Below, in pieces: positions 1-8,091 of a stretch of DNA of 64,000 bases; position 1 is the stretch's first letter, and each line of letters opens with the position of its first letter. This DNA is from Rathayibacter oskolensis (GTDB lineage: Bacteria > Actinomycetota > Actinomycetes > Actinomycetales > Microbacteriaceae): the NCBI RefSeq assembly GCF_900177245.1, contig NZ_FXBM01000001.1:496001-560000 (forward strand). The letters run 5' to 3'. Position numbers and translations under genes: made by a program. Under the pieces are notes generated by a model. That model worked only from the letters and a program-made list of their open reading frames with translations. It was not told where the DNA came from and ran no database searches.

Positions 1-2
1 AC

Positions 3-104
3 GGCTTCACCGAGCCCGTCGAGCAGGCGGGCGCAGAGGAGCAGGCCGGCGCAGAGGAGCAGGCCGGCGCAGAGGAGCAGGCCGGCCCGGAGGCTCGGGC
101 CTAG
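3..104 (+). CDS. C-terminal tail of an unidentified protein (5' cut by window)
   Basis: Open frame entering from the left edge and stopping at TAG (102-104). The 33 visible residues are low-complexity: three GAEEQA units followed by GPEARA, an acidic, flexible tail with no recognisable domain. The product cannot be named from this fragment. Its stop lies inside the palindrome CTAG, which also supplies the stop of the convergent TetR gene, so the two genes overlap by 4 bp. Confidence 0.6.
   Translation, partial: GFTEPVEQAGAEEQAGAEEQAGAEEQAGPEARA
30..83 (+). repeat. 18-bp tandem repeat, three copies
   Basis: Three identical 18-bp units (GGCGCAGAGGAGCAGGCC) at 30-47, 48-65 and 66-83, in frame with the partial gene and encoding GAEEQA each time. 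A partial unit precedes them. Exact DNA identity suggests recent slippage expansion. Confidence 0.9.
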
Positions 105-871
105 TCCGCGACGGGTTCGAGCATCCCGTCGACGATCGACCGGATCGTGTACGCCGCAAGATGCCAGGGCACCGGCTCGCCGTCGACGCCGGGAGCCATC
201 ACGACCGAGTCGAGCTCGTCGCCGATCAGACGGCCGCGGTGCGCGAGTCCGTCGATCACGATCGCCGTCAGGTGGGCCAGCTGCAGCGTCGTGAACCCCG
301 GCCTCAGCGTCCCGCCGAACTCCTCGAGCATCTCCTGGTAGAAGTCGCGCATGCGCTGCGTGAGCATGGTCTCGATCCGCTTCGCCGTCGCCTGCACGGC
401 CTCGCGTGCCGGGCCCTCCTCCATCGAGAAGGTGCACGCCAGCAGGGCGTTGTACGACGACCAGTCGACGGAGCGGCGCAGGCTCTCGACGTTCGCGTTC
501 GCGCCGATCCTGATCATCTCCCAGGCGACCGCGCGCCGGCCGGTCGCGCTCGTCAGCCGGTCCGAGAAGCGCTGGTGCACCTCCCGCATCTCCTGCTCCG
601 CCTCGGGATCCGCTCCCTCGGCGAAGCGGTCCCGGACGAAGACCTCGCCGATGAGGTCGGCGACGAACTCCTCGCGCGTGCTCCAGATCCGGTAGACCGA
701 GCTGCGCGGGACTCCCGCGAGCCGGATGTACTCCTCCATCGGCAGGTGGGCGAAGCCGACGGTCAGTCCGTTCACGGCGATCACCTCGCGGGCCGCCGCG
801 AGCGTGCGCATCCGCACCTCGTCCGCGGGGAGCCTCCTCGAGCGCGTCGGCCGGTCGTCGGTGTCGTCCAT
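101..871 (-). CDS. TetR/AcrR family transcriptional regulator
   Basis: 256 residues. The N-terminal third holds a TetR-type helix-turn-helix: a helix around AAAREVIAVNG, then MEEYIRLAGVPRSSVYRIW, in which SSVYRIW matches the recognition-helix pattern, followed by REEFVADLIGEVF. The C-terminal two thirds is a helical ligand-binding domain of unknown specificity. The family represses nearby genes and releases DNA on ligand binding. A TAGTCT -10-like box lies 9 nt before the ATG. The gene is divergent from the NarL-like gene and convergent, by 4 bp, with the partial gene to its left. The target is not evident. Confidence 0.85.
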   Translation of the reverse strand: MDDTDDRPTRSRRLPADEVRMRTLAAAREVIAVNGLTVGFAHLPMEEYIRLAGVPRSSVYRIWSTREEFVADLIGEVFVRDRFAEGADPEAEQEMREVHQRFSDRLTSATGRRAVAWEMIRIGANANVESLRRSVDWSSYNALLACTFSMEEGPAREAVQATAKRIETMLTQRMRDFYQEMLEEFGGTLRPGFTTLQLAHLTAIVIDGLAHRGRLIGDELDSVVMAPGVDGEPVPWHLAAYTIRSIVDGMLEPVAD

Positions 872-1037
872 GGTGAGAGGAGACTAGCCCCCCGTCCGGG
901 TCGGCGGCGCGGCGGATCCCGAGCCCGACGGCGGCCCTTCGATCGAGACGGAATGTCCCGATCGCCACCGCGGCGGCCGTCGCTTCGGTACCGTCGCACT
1001 GGAGGCGTCTCCCGACCGCCTCCACGAGGGGTTCGAC

Positions 1038-1739
1038 GTGCCTGAGATCGAGCGGTTCACCCTGACTGTCGTCGACGGTCTGGCGATCGAGCGCGCCGCG
1101 CTCCTCGCCCTGCTGGCCGATGCTCTACCGCAGTTCGCGACCGCCGAGTCGAGCGGGGATGCCGCGACCCCCGCCTCCGACACGATCGCGCTCCTGGATC
1201 TCGACCGCGTCGCCCCGGGCGACCTGACCCGGACGCTTGCCGAGGCCGCCGCGCGCTACCGCGGACTCGTCGCGCTGTCGGCGTCGAGCGCCCTGGAGTC
1301 GGTGCGGGCCGTCCTCCGCTCCGAGCGCTCGGCGTTCGTCTGGAAGGGGGACGACCCGGGCGAGCTCGTCGCAGCGGTCGTCTCCGTCGCCTCGGGCAGG
1401 ACGTGGATCTCGGAGACCGCCCGCCGCGCGTTCCTCGCTGCGGGTGCCGACCGCAGGCCCGTCCTCAGCCCGCAGGAGAGCCGCGTGATGCGCTCCTACG
1501 GGTCGGGGACAGCGGTCAAGACCGTCGCGGTCGAGATGCGGATCGCCGAGCACACCGTGCGCACCTACATCAAGCGCATCAAGACGAAGTACCTCGAGGC
1601 GGGCGTGCCTCTGGAGTCACGGGTCGACTTCTACCGTCACCTCGACGGCCACGACGTCGCGCGCCGGAACGGCGGCGACCGGGTGCGGTCCGGCGCGCAG
1701 GAGGTGGGCCGACGTCTCGACGGCGATCCCGCCGCGTGA
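1038..1739 (+). CDS. NarL/LuxR-like response regulator
   Basis: 233 residues. The first 130 residues resemble a receiver domain: an acidic position in VVDG near residue 13, TIALLDLD with candidate phospho-acceptor Asp54 or Asp56, LSAS near 85, and WKGDDPGELVAAV, which matches the usual KxxxPxEL end of NarL receivers. Residues about 142-200 form a LuxR-type helix-turn-helix (LSPQESRVM, then VAVEMRIAEHTVRTYIKRIKTKY). No histidine kinase is adjacent, so the partner is unknown. GTG start chosen with GAGGGG upstream. The last 123 bp overlap the convergent spermidine-synthase-like gene. Confidence 0.75.
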   Translation: MPEIERFTLTVVDGLAIERAALLALLADALPQFATAESSGDAATPASDTIALLDLDRVAPGDLTRTLAEAAARYRGLVALSASSALESVRAVLRSERSAFVWKGDDPGELVAAVVSVASGRTWISETARRAFLAAGADRRPVLSPQESRVMRSYGSGTAVKTVAVEMRIAEHTVRTYIKRIKTKYLEAGVPLESRVDFYRHLDGHDVARRNGGDRVRSGAQEVGRRLDGDPAA

Positions 1740-2390
1740 GGCGAGGAGGATCGCGTTGCCGGCGCTGCGGTGCTCGGCGAGCGAGGCGGATCCGACGATC
1801 GCGATGATCGGCAGCGCCGGTCGCACCCCCTCCACGAGCCGGTCCAGGCGCCGGTGGTCGGCGTCGTCGGCGACGTTCACCGCGAGCAGCCCCCGGTCGG
1901 CGACCCGCTCGGCGAGCGCCAGGAGGACGTCGGCGCGGTAGAACGCCTCCGGGATCTCGTCGCCGTCGTACACGTCGAGGACCACGAGGTCGGCCCGGAG
2001 GTCGGGGAGGGTCTGCGAGGCGTCCCCGGTGACGATGCGGAGCCGCGCACCGGCCGGAAGCGGCGCGTGCTCGAGCACGAAGTCGACCAGCCCCGCGGCC
2101 TCCTCCACCACGGTCTGCTCCGAGCCGGGGCGCGACCACGCCACGTACCGCGCGAGCGAGAGCGCACCCGCCCCGAGGTGCAGCACGCTCACGGCGCGGC
2201 CGGCGGGTGCGAGCGCATCGACGACGGCGCCGAGCCTCGCCATGTACTCGAGATCGAGCACCCCGGGGGAGCGCGGCTGGATCGAGGACTGCTCCGACCC
2301 GTCGATCTCGAGGACGAGCGATCCCTCCCTCAGCGGGTCGGGCTCGAGCGAGACGAGCCGGCCGTCGGGCAGACGGGAGGAGGGAGGCAC
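1617..2390 (-). CDS. Spermidine-synthase-like SAM-binding protein
   Basis: 257 residues with a Rossmann methyltransferase-like core: VLHLGAGALSLARYV (SAM-type glycine loop), VVEEAAGLVDFV, and DLVVLDVYDGDEIPEAFYRAD, which matches the spermine/spermidine synthase fold. It lacks an obvious N-terminal membrane part, so it is the soluble form common in actinobacteria; polyamine synthesis itself is not established. GTG start 6 nt after a TAGCGT box makes it a likely leaderless gene. Its 3' end overlaps the convergent NarL-like gene by 123 bp. Confidence 0.75.
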   Translation of the reverse strand: MPPSSRLPDGRLVSLEPDPLREGSLVLEIDGSEQSSIQPRSPGVLDLEYMARLGAVVDALAPAGRAVSVLHLGAGALSLARYVAWSRPGSEQTVVEEAAGLVDFVLEHAPLPAGARLRIVTGDASQTLPDLRADLVVLDVYDGDEIPEAFYRADVLLALAERVADRGLLAVNVADDADHRRLDRLVEGVRPALPIIAIVGSASLAEHRSAGNAILLASRGGIAVETSAHLLRAGPHPVAAVPARDVVAVEVTVEVDP

Positions 2391-2396
2391 TCCGCC

Positions 2397-2402
2397 ACGC
2401 TA
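2397..2402 (-). promoter_or_regulatory. -10 box of leaderless spermidine-synthase-like gene
   Basis: TAGCGT on the minus strand, then 6 nt, then the GTG start. It fits the leaderless pattern repeated through this window. Confidence 0.55.
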
Positions 2403-2434
2403 GCGCGCGCCTCGCGTCCCCCTTCGGCCGCGGC

Positions 2435-2440
2435 TACGGT
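2435..2440 (+). promoter_or_regulatory. -10 box of leaderless HAD-like gene
   Basis: TACGGT followed by 7 nt and the ATG at 2448; no Shine-Dalgarno sequence lies between them. Confidence 0.5.
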
Positions 2441-2447
2441 TGCAGGC

Positions 2448-2966
2448 ATGGCCGCCCTCATCCTCCTCGACGTCGACGGCGTCCTGAATCCGACCGTGAC
2501 CAGCGACCGCGCAGCGGGCGGCCACCGGCTCGGGCTCGAGCCGGAACGGGAGGCACTGGTCCTCCGGCTCGCCGCCGTGGGCACGATCGTGTGGGCGACC
2601 ACGTGGCCGCCGAAGCTCACCTCCGTCCTCGCGCGCGATCTCGGCCTGCCGGACGGGACGGAGGCGATCGTCTTCGGCGGTGGCCTTCCGCGCGATCCGC
2701 GGTTCCCCGGCCAGACCGGCAAGCTGCAGCCCGTGGCGGCCTGGCTCGAGGCGGCCCGTGAGCGCACGAGCATCGACGCGGTCGTCTGGATCGACGACAA
2801 CCTGCGCGAGGACGCGTTCGCGTGGGCCTCCGTGCAGTCGACCCCGTTCCACCTGATCCGTCCCGACGCCGCTGCCGGCCTGACCGCCGAGGAGGTCGGC
2901 GGGGCGGAGGAGTTCCTGTCGGCCGTGACCTCCTCTGCGTCGTCACGCGGCGACTCCCGGGAATAG
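2448..2966 (+). CDS. HAD-like hydrolase domain protein
   Basis: 172 residues. It begins LILLDVDGVLNP, the HAD motif I pattern DxDGxxN, which carries the nucleophilic Asp. A later segment, VVWIDDNLRED, matches the acidic motif IV that binds Mg2+. The region KLQPVAAWLEA supplies the Lys of motif III. The substrate is unknown; similar short actinobacterial proteins are annotated only as HAD domain-containing. ATG chosen because it sits 7 nt after a -10 box and opens exactly at the conserved N-terminus. Divergent from the spermidine-synthase-like gene, with 57 bp between starts. Confidence 0.75.
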   Translation: MAALILLDVDGVLNPTVTSDRAAGGHRLGLEPEREALVLRLAAVGTIVWATTWPPKLTSVLARDLGLPDGTEAIVFGGGLPRDPRFPGQTGKLQPVAAWLEAARERTSIDAVVWIDDNLREDAFAWASVQSTPFHLIRPDAAAGLTAEEVGGAEEFLSAVTSSASSRGDSRE

Positions 2967-3122
2967 CGGCGGCCCCCGAGCTGGTTATGGTCACTCCGGG
3001 CGGTTTCGGCTGAGACGCCGCCGCCCGAGTCGCGGGCGCACCTGCCCCGCCGACCTCCGGTGCCCGTTCAGCGGCGCCGACCAGTCGTGACGACCTCCCC
3101 GATGCTCCGAAGGAAAGACACT

Positions 3123-3989
3123 GTGACGCTCCTCCCCACCCGCACCTCCCTGCGCGTCCTGCTCGGCACGACCGCGGCCGCCGCCGCGCTCGTCCTCGCC
3201 GGCTGCGCGCCCGCCTCCACCGAGGGCGTCGTCCAGGGGTCGACCGACGAGGGCACGACGACCGCGAACTCCGGGCTCACCCTCGCCGAGGTGCAGGACG
3301 CCGGGACGCTGACGATCGGCACCGAGGGCACCTACCAGCCGTTCTCGTACCACGCCGACGGCGGCACCGGCGAGCTCACCGGCTACGACGTCGACGTGAT
3401 CACCGCGGTCGCCGAGAAGCTCGGAGTCGAGCCGGAGTTCGAGGAGACCCAGTGGGACGCGATGTTCGCGGGCCTCGACGGCGACCGCTTCGACGTCATC
3501 GCCAACCAGGTCTCGATCACCGACGAGCGCAGCGCCCAGTACGACTTCTCCGAGCCGTACTCGGTCAGCCCCGGCGTCGTGGTCGTCCCCGCCGACGACA
3601 CCTCGATCACCTCGCTCGCCTCCCTCTCGGGCAAGACGACCGCGCAGTCGCTCTCGAGCAACTGGTACACGCTCGCGCAGGACAACGGCGCGCAGGTCGA
3701 GGGAGTCGAGGGCTGGGCTCAGGCCGTCGCCCTCGTCGAGCAGGGCCGGGTCGACGCGACCATCAACGACAGGCTGACCTGGCTGGACTGGTCGACCAAC
3801 TACCCCGACCAGGCCGCCGGCCTCAAGGTCGCGGTGACCACCGACGACAGCTCCGAGAGCGCCTTCACCTTCCCGAAGGGCTCCGACGACCTCGTGGCCG
3901 CCGTCGACGACGCCCTCGACGAGCTCCGCGCAGACGGGACCCTCGCCTCGATCTCCGAGCGCTACTTCGGCGCCGACGTCTCGCAGTAG
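3123..3989 (+). CDS. Amino-acid ABC transporter substrate-binding lipoprotein (family 3)
   Basis: 288 residues. Signal peptide with lipobox LAGC near residue 27, then a family-3 solute-binding domain: GTLTIGTEGTYQPFSYH, GYDVDVITAVAEKLG, EFEETQWDAMFAGLDGDRFDVIANQVSIT and YDFSEPYSVS. These are typical of cystine/polar amino-acid binding proteins (TcyA/FliY-like). Followed by a permease and an ATPase on the same strand, making a complete importer. GTG chosen because AGGAAAG lies just upstream and it directly precedes the signal peptide; an upstream in-frame start at 3060 would add an atypical leader. The exact ligand is inferred only. Confidence 0.88.
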   Translation: MTLLPTRTSLRVLLGTTAAAAALVLAGCAPASTEGVVQGSTDEGTTTANSGLTLAEVQDAGTLTIGTEGTYQPFSYHADGGTGELTGYDVDVITAVAEKLGVEPEFEETQWDAMFAGLDGDRFDVIANQVSITDERSAQYDFSEPYSVSPGVVVVPADDTSITSLASLSGKTTAQSLSSNWYTLAQDNGAQVEGVEGWAQAVALVEQGRVDATINDRLTWLDWSTNYPDQAAGLKVAVTTDDSSESAFTFPKGSDDLVAAVDDALDELRADGTLASISERYFGADVSQ

Positions 3990-4130
3990 CCCTCCCAGCG
4001 AAGTACGACCCTCGGAGTGCCCACGCGCAAGGGCTGAGCGATTCCTCGACATGCGTGCCAGCATTTCGGGAAGCGGACGCGAGACGCTCCGCTCGACGTG
4101 ACCACCTACGCTAGCCGACTGCGGTTCTCT

Positions 4131-4145
4131 CCCGCCTCCGGCGGG
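4131..4145 (+). other. Small hairpin next to the permease ribosome-binding site
   Basis: CCCGCC-TCC-GGCGGG. The right arm abuts GGGAAAGA, the likely ribosome-binding site of the permease, so the stem could limit initiation or protect an mRNA end. The function is inferred only. Confidence 0.4.
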
Positions 4146-4155
4146 AAAGAACGAG

Positions 4156-4815
4156 ATGGACACCGATCTCCTGCTCCGGTCGTTCTGGCCGATCCTCTCC
4201 GGAGGGATCGTCGGGACGATCCCGCTCGCGCTCTCGAGCTTCGTGCTCGGCCTCGCCCTGGCACTCGCGGTCGCGCTCATGCGGCTGTCGCGGGTGCGCG
4301 TGCTGTCGTGGATCGCGCGCTTCTACGTCTCCGTGATCCGTGGCACGCCCCTGCTCGTCCAGCTCTTCGTGATCTTCTACGGCCTGCCGAGTCTCGGGAT
4401 CAAGATCGATCCGTGGCCGAGCGCGATCATCGCCTTCGCGCTGAACGTGGGCGGCTACGCGGCCGAGGTGATCCGCGCCGCGATCCTCAGCGTGCCCAAG
4501 GGCCAGTGGGAGGCCGCGCACACCATCGGGATGGGCCGTTCCCTGGCGCTCCGGCGGATCATCCTGCCGCAGGCCGCGCGCGTCTCGGTCCCGCCCCTCT
4601 CCAACACCTTCATCTCGCTGGTGAAGGACACCTCGCTCGCCTCGTTGATCCTCGTGACCGAGCTCTTCCGCCAGGCGCAGCAGATCGCCACCGCCTCCAG
4701 CGAGTTCATGCTCCTCTACCTCGAGGCCGCCCTCATCTACTGGCTCATCTGCCTCGTCCTCTCCAGCGGCCAGGGCCTCCTCGAGAAGCGATTGGACCGC
4801 TATGTCGCCCACTGA
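4156..4815 (+). CDS. Polar amino-acid ABC transporter permease
   Basis: 219 residues with four to five membrane segments. Key features are VSVIRGTPLLVQLFVIFYGLP, the signature of His/Glu/Gln/Arg-type permeases, and the EAA loop GQWEAAHTIGMGRSLALRRIILPQA that contacts the ATPase. It forms the inner-membrane channel (homodimer) for the substrate carried by the upstream lipoprotein. Its 3' end overlaps the ATPase gene by 14 bp, so the two are translationally coupled. Resembles TcyB/TcyL; cystine specificity is not proven. Confidence 0.9.
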   Translation: MDTDLLLRSFWPILSGGIVGTIPLALSSFVLGLALALAVALMRLSRVRVLSWIARFYVSVIRGTPLLVQLFVIFYGLPSLGIKIDPWPSAIIAFALNVGGYAAEVIRAAILSVPKGQWEAAHTIGMGRSLALRRIILPQAARVSVPPLSNTFISLVKDTSLASLILVTELFRQAQQIATASSEFMLLYLEAALIYWLICLVLSSGQGLLEKRLDRYVAH

Positions 4816-5584
4816 CGCCTCCGTCGAGCCCCCGGTGCTCTCCGCCCGCGGGCTGCGCAAGTCCTTCGCCGGCATCGAGGTCCTGCGGGGCATCGATCTC
4901 GAGATCCGGAGGGGCGAGGTGATCGCCCTCATCGGTCCGTCGGGGTCGGGCAAGACGACGGTGCTGCGGTGCCTCAACAGCCTCGAGATCCCCGACGGCG
5001 GAACGGTGGAGCTGGCCGACGGCTCGGTGCTCGACTTCGGAGTCGGCGTCGGCAAGCGCGCTCTGACGACGCTGCGCGACCGTTCGGCGATGGTGTTCCA
5101 GCACTTCAACCTCTTCCCTCACCTCACCGTTCTCGAGAACGTCACCGAGGGTCCGCTGCGCGTCCAGCGGCGCAGCGCTGCCGAGGTGGTCCCGGAGGCG
5201 GAGGCGCTGCTCGAGCGGGTGGGTCTCGGCGGCCGCGGGGGCGCCTACCCCTTCGAGCTGTCCGGCGGGCAGCAGCAGCGTGTCGGCATCGTCAGGGCTC
5301 TCGCCCTGCGCCCTGATCTCCTGCTGTTCGACGAGCCCACCTCGGCACTGGATCCGGAGCTGGTCGGCGACGTGCTGTCGCTCATGAAGGAGCTCGCAGG
5401 GGAGGGCTGGACGATGCTCGTCGTCACACACGAGCTCGAGTTCGCGCGGCAGGTCGCGTCGGAGGTCGTCTTCATGGCCGACGGCGTGGTGGTCGAGCGG
5501 GGAGCTCCGGCGCAGCTCCTCCGCGAGCCGAGCCAGGCGCGCACGCGGCAGTTCCTGCACCGGCTCCTCCATCCCCTGGAGTGA
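4802..5584 (+). CDS. Polar amino-acid ABC transporter ATP-binding protein
   Basis: 260 residues. Walker A GPSGSGKTT (about 44-52), Q-loop VFQHFNLFPHLTVLENV, ABC signature LSGGQQQR, Walker B LLLFDEPTSALDP and the switch His in VVTHELEFAR are all present. It energises import through the adjacent permease. The short helical subdomain and QHFNLFPHLT are typical of amino-acid importers (GlnQ/TcyC-like). Start ATG lies inside the permease gene in another frame. Confidence 0.92.
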   Translation: MSPTDASVEPPVLSARGLRKSFAGIEVLRGIDLEIRRGEVIALIGPSGSGKTTVLRCLNSLEIPDGGTVELADGSVLDFGVGVGKRALTTLRDRSAMVFQHFNLFPHLTVLENVTEGPLRVQRRSAAEVVPEAEALLERVGLGGRGGAYPFELSGGQQQRVGIVRALALRPDLLLFDEPTSALDPELVGDVLSLMKELAGEGWTMLVVTHELEFARQVASEVVFMADGVVVERGAPAQLLREPSQARTRQFLHRLLHPLE

Positions 5585-5656
5585 GTTCGCCGGCCGGTTG
5601 CTGTCCCCCTTCCACGGGAGCCGCGCGGCGGACCCCGACTGCCCGTGGGCCGTGCT

Positions 5657-5662
5657 TATGCT
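5657..5662 (+). promoter_or_regulatory. -10 box of leaderless membrane-protein gene
   Basis: TATGCT followed by 6 nt and GTG at 5669. Confidence 0.5.
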
Positions 5663-5668
5663 GACCGA

Positions 5669-6376
5669 GTGACCTGGAACAGCGAAGCCGAGACCACGCG
5701 GATGCCCTCCGCGACCGAGAACGCCGGCGGTACCGGACCGCAGCCGACCCGCGAGTACGTCTGGCCGGAGCCGCAGCCCGGCGACCGTCCGCAGACCTCG
5801 GAGACCCCCTCCTCGCCCGTGGCGGCGTCCTCGCCCCTGGGCTCGGTGGAGGCCGAGCAGGAGCCGGTGCGCCGCTCGGGCAACCGCCTGGCCGGTCTCG
5901 CCATCGCACTGCTCACGACCGCGGTCTTCGCCGCTCTCCTGCTCGTCGCGCTGACCGCGATCCGCCTGCTCCTCGTCGAGGGGGTGACCGGAGATCCGCT
6001 CGCGGTGGCTCTCGAGCAGGGACCGACTCCCGGGTTCCTCGTCCCCGTGGCGGTCTTCTTCGTGGGCCTCGCGCTCATCGTGCTCGCCGTGAACCGCGCC
6101 GGCTGGTGGGCCTACGTGCTCGGCGGCTTCTTCGTCGCGCTGCTGACCGGCGCCGCCGCTCTGGTGGGCGGCTGGGTCGCGGTGGGAGGCGCCTCCGTGC
6201 CCGAGGACCGCGCCCTCCTCGTCGACTTCCTCCGCGACCCCGCCGTGCTGGCATCCGTCCTCGCCGCAGCGGTGCTCGCGCGGGAGGTGAGCGTCTGGGG
6301 CGGTGCGCTGATCGCGGGTCGCGCCCGCGGAGTCAAGCGCCGCAACGCCGAGCGCGAAGCCGCCGCGCAGTCGTGA
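5669..6376 (+). CDS. Membrane protein of unknown function
   Basis: 235 residues; no family recognised. The first 65 residues are hydrophilic and Pro/Glu/Ser-rich. About four hydrophobic segments follow (near LAIALLTTAVFAALLLVALTA, FLVPVAVFFVGLALIVLAV, WAYVLGGFFVALLTGAAAL and the region around VLASVLAAAVLA), ending in a basic tail RARGVKRRNAEREA that is probably cytoplasmic. GTG chosen because it sits 6 nt after a -10 box; an upstream start at 5645 would overlap that promoter. It is coupled to the next gene by a 4-bp GTGA overlap, suggesting the two products act together. Confidence 0.7.
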   Translation: MTWNSEAETTRMPSATENAGGTGPQPTREYVWPEPQPGDRPQTSETPSSPVAASSPLGSVEAEQEPVRRSGNRLAGLAIALLTTAVFAALLLVALTAIRLLLVEGVTGDPLAVALEQGPTPGFLVPVAVFFVGLALIVLAVNRAGWWAYVLGGFFVALLTGAAALVGGWVAVGGASVPEDRALLVDFLRDPAVLASVLAAAVLAREVSVWGGALIAGRARGVKRRNAEREAAAQS

Positions 6377-6885
6377 CGACCCCGGGGTCGGGCGAGCAGG
6401 GGCGCGCAGCGGGGCTCGGCTACGGCATCGCCCTCGCCGCGTTCGCCTCGTTCCTCTACCTCGCGCTCGTCGTCTGCGCGTTCGGGGTCCTGAGCCTGCT
6501 GCTCGATCAGGACGTCGTCCCGGAGCGCGACGCGGGGCCGCTGCTCGGACCCGTCTCGGTCGCGGTCTGCGTGCTGGCGGTGCTGCTCGCCATGATCACC
6601 CTGGCGGCGCGACCACGGGTGACCCGCGTCCTCGCACCCGCCCTGGCCACGGGCGTGATCGCCTACCTCCTCTTCCTCGTCGCAGGCGGAGCCCTGTACG
6701 GACTCGGCCGCGGCGAGCCGGGCGCGATCCTCGGCTACGCGCTCGATCACGCGGCGACCGCGTTCGCCGTCGCCACGGGAGTGCTGGCCGCTGTCGTCCA
6801 GGCCGTCTTCCTCCTCCTGCTGGCGCGACGGGACGCCGGAGGGCAGCGACCGCACTGGGGCTGGGAGGGCGACGAGCGCGAATGA
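6373..6885 (+). CDS. Small four-helix membrane protein of unknown function
   Basis: 170 residues; no family recognised. Four hydrophobic stretches are visible (ALAAFASFLYLALVVCAFGV, VSVAVCVLAVLLAMITLAA, ALATGVIAYLLFLVAGGALYG, AVATGVLAAVVQAVFLLLLA), with a short polar tail. The GTG start overlaps the TGA of the previous membrane-protein gene (GTGA), implying co-translation. It lies just before the str operon promoter; no functional link to ribosomes is evident. Confidence 0.7.
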   Translation: MTTPGSGEQGRAAGLGYGIALAAFASFLYLALVVCAFGVLSLLLDQDVVPERDAGPLLGPVSVAVCVLAVLLAMITLAARPRVTRVLAPALATGVIAYLLFLVAGGALYGLGRGEPGAILGYALDHAATAFAVATGVLAAVVQAVFLLLLARRDAGGQRPHWGWEGDERE

Positions 6886-6919
6886 GGCTCCGTGCTCGCC
6901 GAGGGCGAACCGCTCTCGG

Positions 6920-6948
6920 TTGACCGGCCCCGTCACTCCCCGTAATAT
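6920..6948 (+). promoter_or_regulatory. str operon promoter (rpsL)
   Basis: TTGACC (6920-6925), a 17-bp spacer and TAATAT (6943-6948): the best sigma70-type promoter in the window. Transcription would begin near 6955, leaving an untranslated leader of about 260 nt before rpsL. That leader (to 7213) holds no gene; it contains a clear stem GCACGCCG/CGGCGTGC at 7090-7110. Confidence 0.8.
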
Positions 6949-7089
6949 TCTTCGGGTGTGCGCTTTGTCGTGCGCTCGTGTCGTGCCTCCGGGTCGGCGC
7001 CGGCGCGGCACTGTGCTCTACCGGGTCCGCAAGGGTCCGAGGGTTCGTCCGATCGGGCGGCCCCCACGGCATATCCGTCCTCCTCCCCA

Positions 7090-7110
7090 GCACGCCGCTC
7101 GTCGGCGTGC
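7090..7110 (+). other. Hairpin in the rpsL leader
   Basis: Eight-bp perfect stem (7090-7097 with 7103-7110) and a 5-nt loop inside the long untranslated leader of the str operon. It may be part of an autoregulatory structure; this is inference. Confidence 0.4.
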
Positions 7111-7213
7111 GGGGTGCGTCGGGTCCAGATGAACTCGGCCGCGTCCGGCGACGGACAGGTCGAATGTCGACCATCGATCCGCTGTCACCGTGCAGCATTC
7201 AAGGAGCAAACCA

Positions 7214-7588
7214 GTGCCAACGATTCAGCAGTTGGTCCGAAAGGGACGCACGCCGAAGGTCACCAAGACCAAGGCTCCCGCCCTGAAGGCCAACCCCCAG
7301 CAGCGCGGCGTCTGCACGCGCGTCTACACGACCACGCCCAAGAAGCCGAACTCGGCCCTCCGCAAGGTGGCCCGCGTGAAGCTCTCCAACGGCACCGAGG
7401 TCACCGCCTACATCCCCGGCGAGGGCCACAACCTGCAGGAGCACTCGATGGTGCTCGTGCGCGGCGGTCGCGTGAAGGACCTCCCCGGTGTCCGCTACAA
7501 GATCGTTCGCGGCGCCCTGGACACCCAGGCCGTCAAGAACCGCAAGCAGGCTCGCAGCCGGTACGGCGCGAAGATGGAGAAGAAGTAA
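7214..7588 (+). CDS. rpsL: 30S ribosomal protein S12
   Basis: 124 residues. S12 sits at the decoding centre and governs accuracy and streptomycin sensitivity. The signature [16 protein letters not shown] and [16 protein letters not shown] are present, with Lys43 and Lys88 intact, i.e. the streptomycin-sensitive residues. GTG start chosen because AAGGAG lies just upstream and [12 protein letters not shown] is the family N-terminus. First gene of the str operon; its TAA overlaps the rpsG ATG by 1 bp. Confidence 0.98.
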   Translation: MPTIQQLVRKGRTPKVTKTKAPALKANPQQRGVCTRVYTTTPKKPNSALRKVARVKLSNGTEVTAYIPGEGHNLQEHSMVLVRGGRVKDLPGVRYKIVRGALDTQAVKNRKQARSRYGAKMEKK

Positions 7589-8058
7589 TGCCTCGTAAGG
7601 GCCCAGCTCCCAAGCGCCCCGTCGTCGCAGACCCCGTCTACGGCGCCCCGGTCGTCAGCCAGCTCGTCAACAAGATCCTCCTGGACGGCAAGAAGGGCCT
7701 CGCCGAGCGCATCGTCTACGGTGCCCTCGAAGGCGTGTCGGCCAAGAACGGCCAGGATGCGGTCGTCACCCTCAAGAAGGCGCTCGACAACGTCCGCCCG
7801 ACCCTCGAGGTCCGCAGCCGCCGCGTCGGCGGCTCGACCTACCAGGTCCCGGTCGAGGTCAAGCCCCACCGCGCCAACACCCTCGCGCTCCGCTGGCTCA
7901 CCAGCTACGCGAAGGCCCGTCGCGAGAAGACGATGACCGAGCGTCTCATGAACGAGATCCTCGACGCGTCGAACGGACTCGGCGCCGCTGTGAAGCGTCG
8001 CGAGGACACCCACAAGATGGCCGAGTCGAACAAGGCCTTCGCGCACTACCGCTGGTAG
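7588..8058 (+). CDS. rpsG: 30S ribosomal protein S7
   Basis: 156 residues, the normal length. S7 nucleates assembly of the 30S head by binding the 3' domain of 16S rRNA and lies near the E site. It starts [10 protein letters not shown] and contains the family stretch [14 protein letters not shown]. The ATG shares a base with the rpsL stop, so translation is coupled. A strong hairpin follows in the 176-bp gap to fusA. Confidence 0.98.
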   Translation: MPRKGPAPKRPVVADPVYGAPVVSQLVNKILLDGKKGLAERIVYGALEGVSAKNGQDAVVTLKKALDNVRPTLEVRSRRVGGSTYQVPVEVKPHRANTLALRWLTSYAKARREKTMTERLMNEILDASNGLGAAVKRREDTHKMAESNKAFAHYRW

Positions 8059-8091
8059 CGCACCCCGCGGCCGCTTCGAGCGACCGCGAAC

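Noticed and set aside
161-1045. 294-codon plus-strand frame opposite the TetR gene
   Set aside because: His/Arg/Pro-rich antisense shadow of the TetR gene with no motif.
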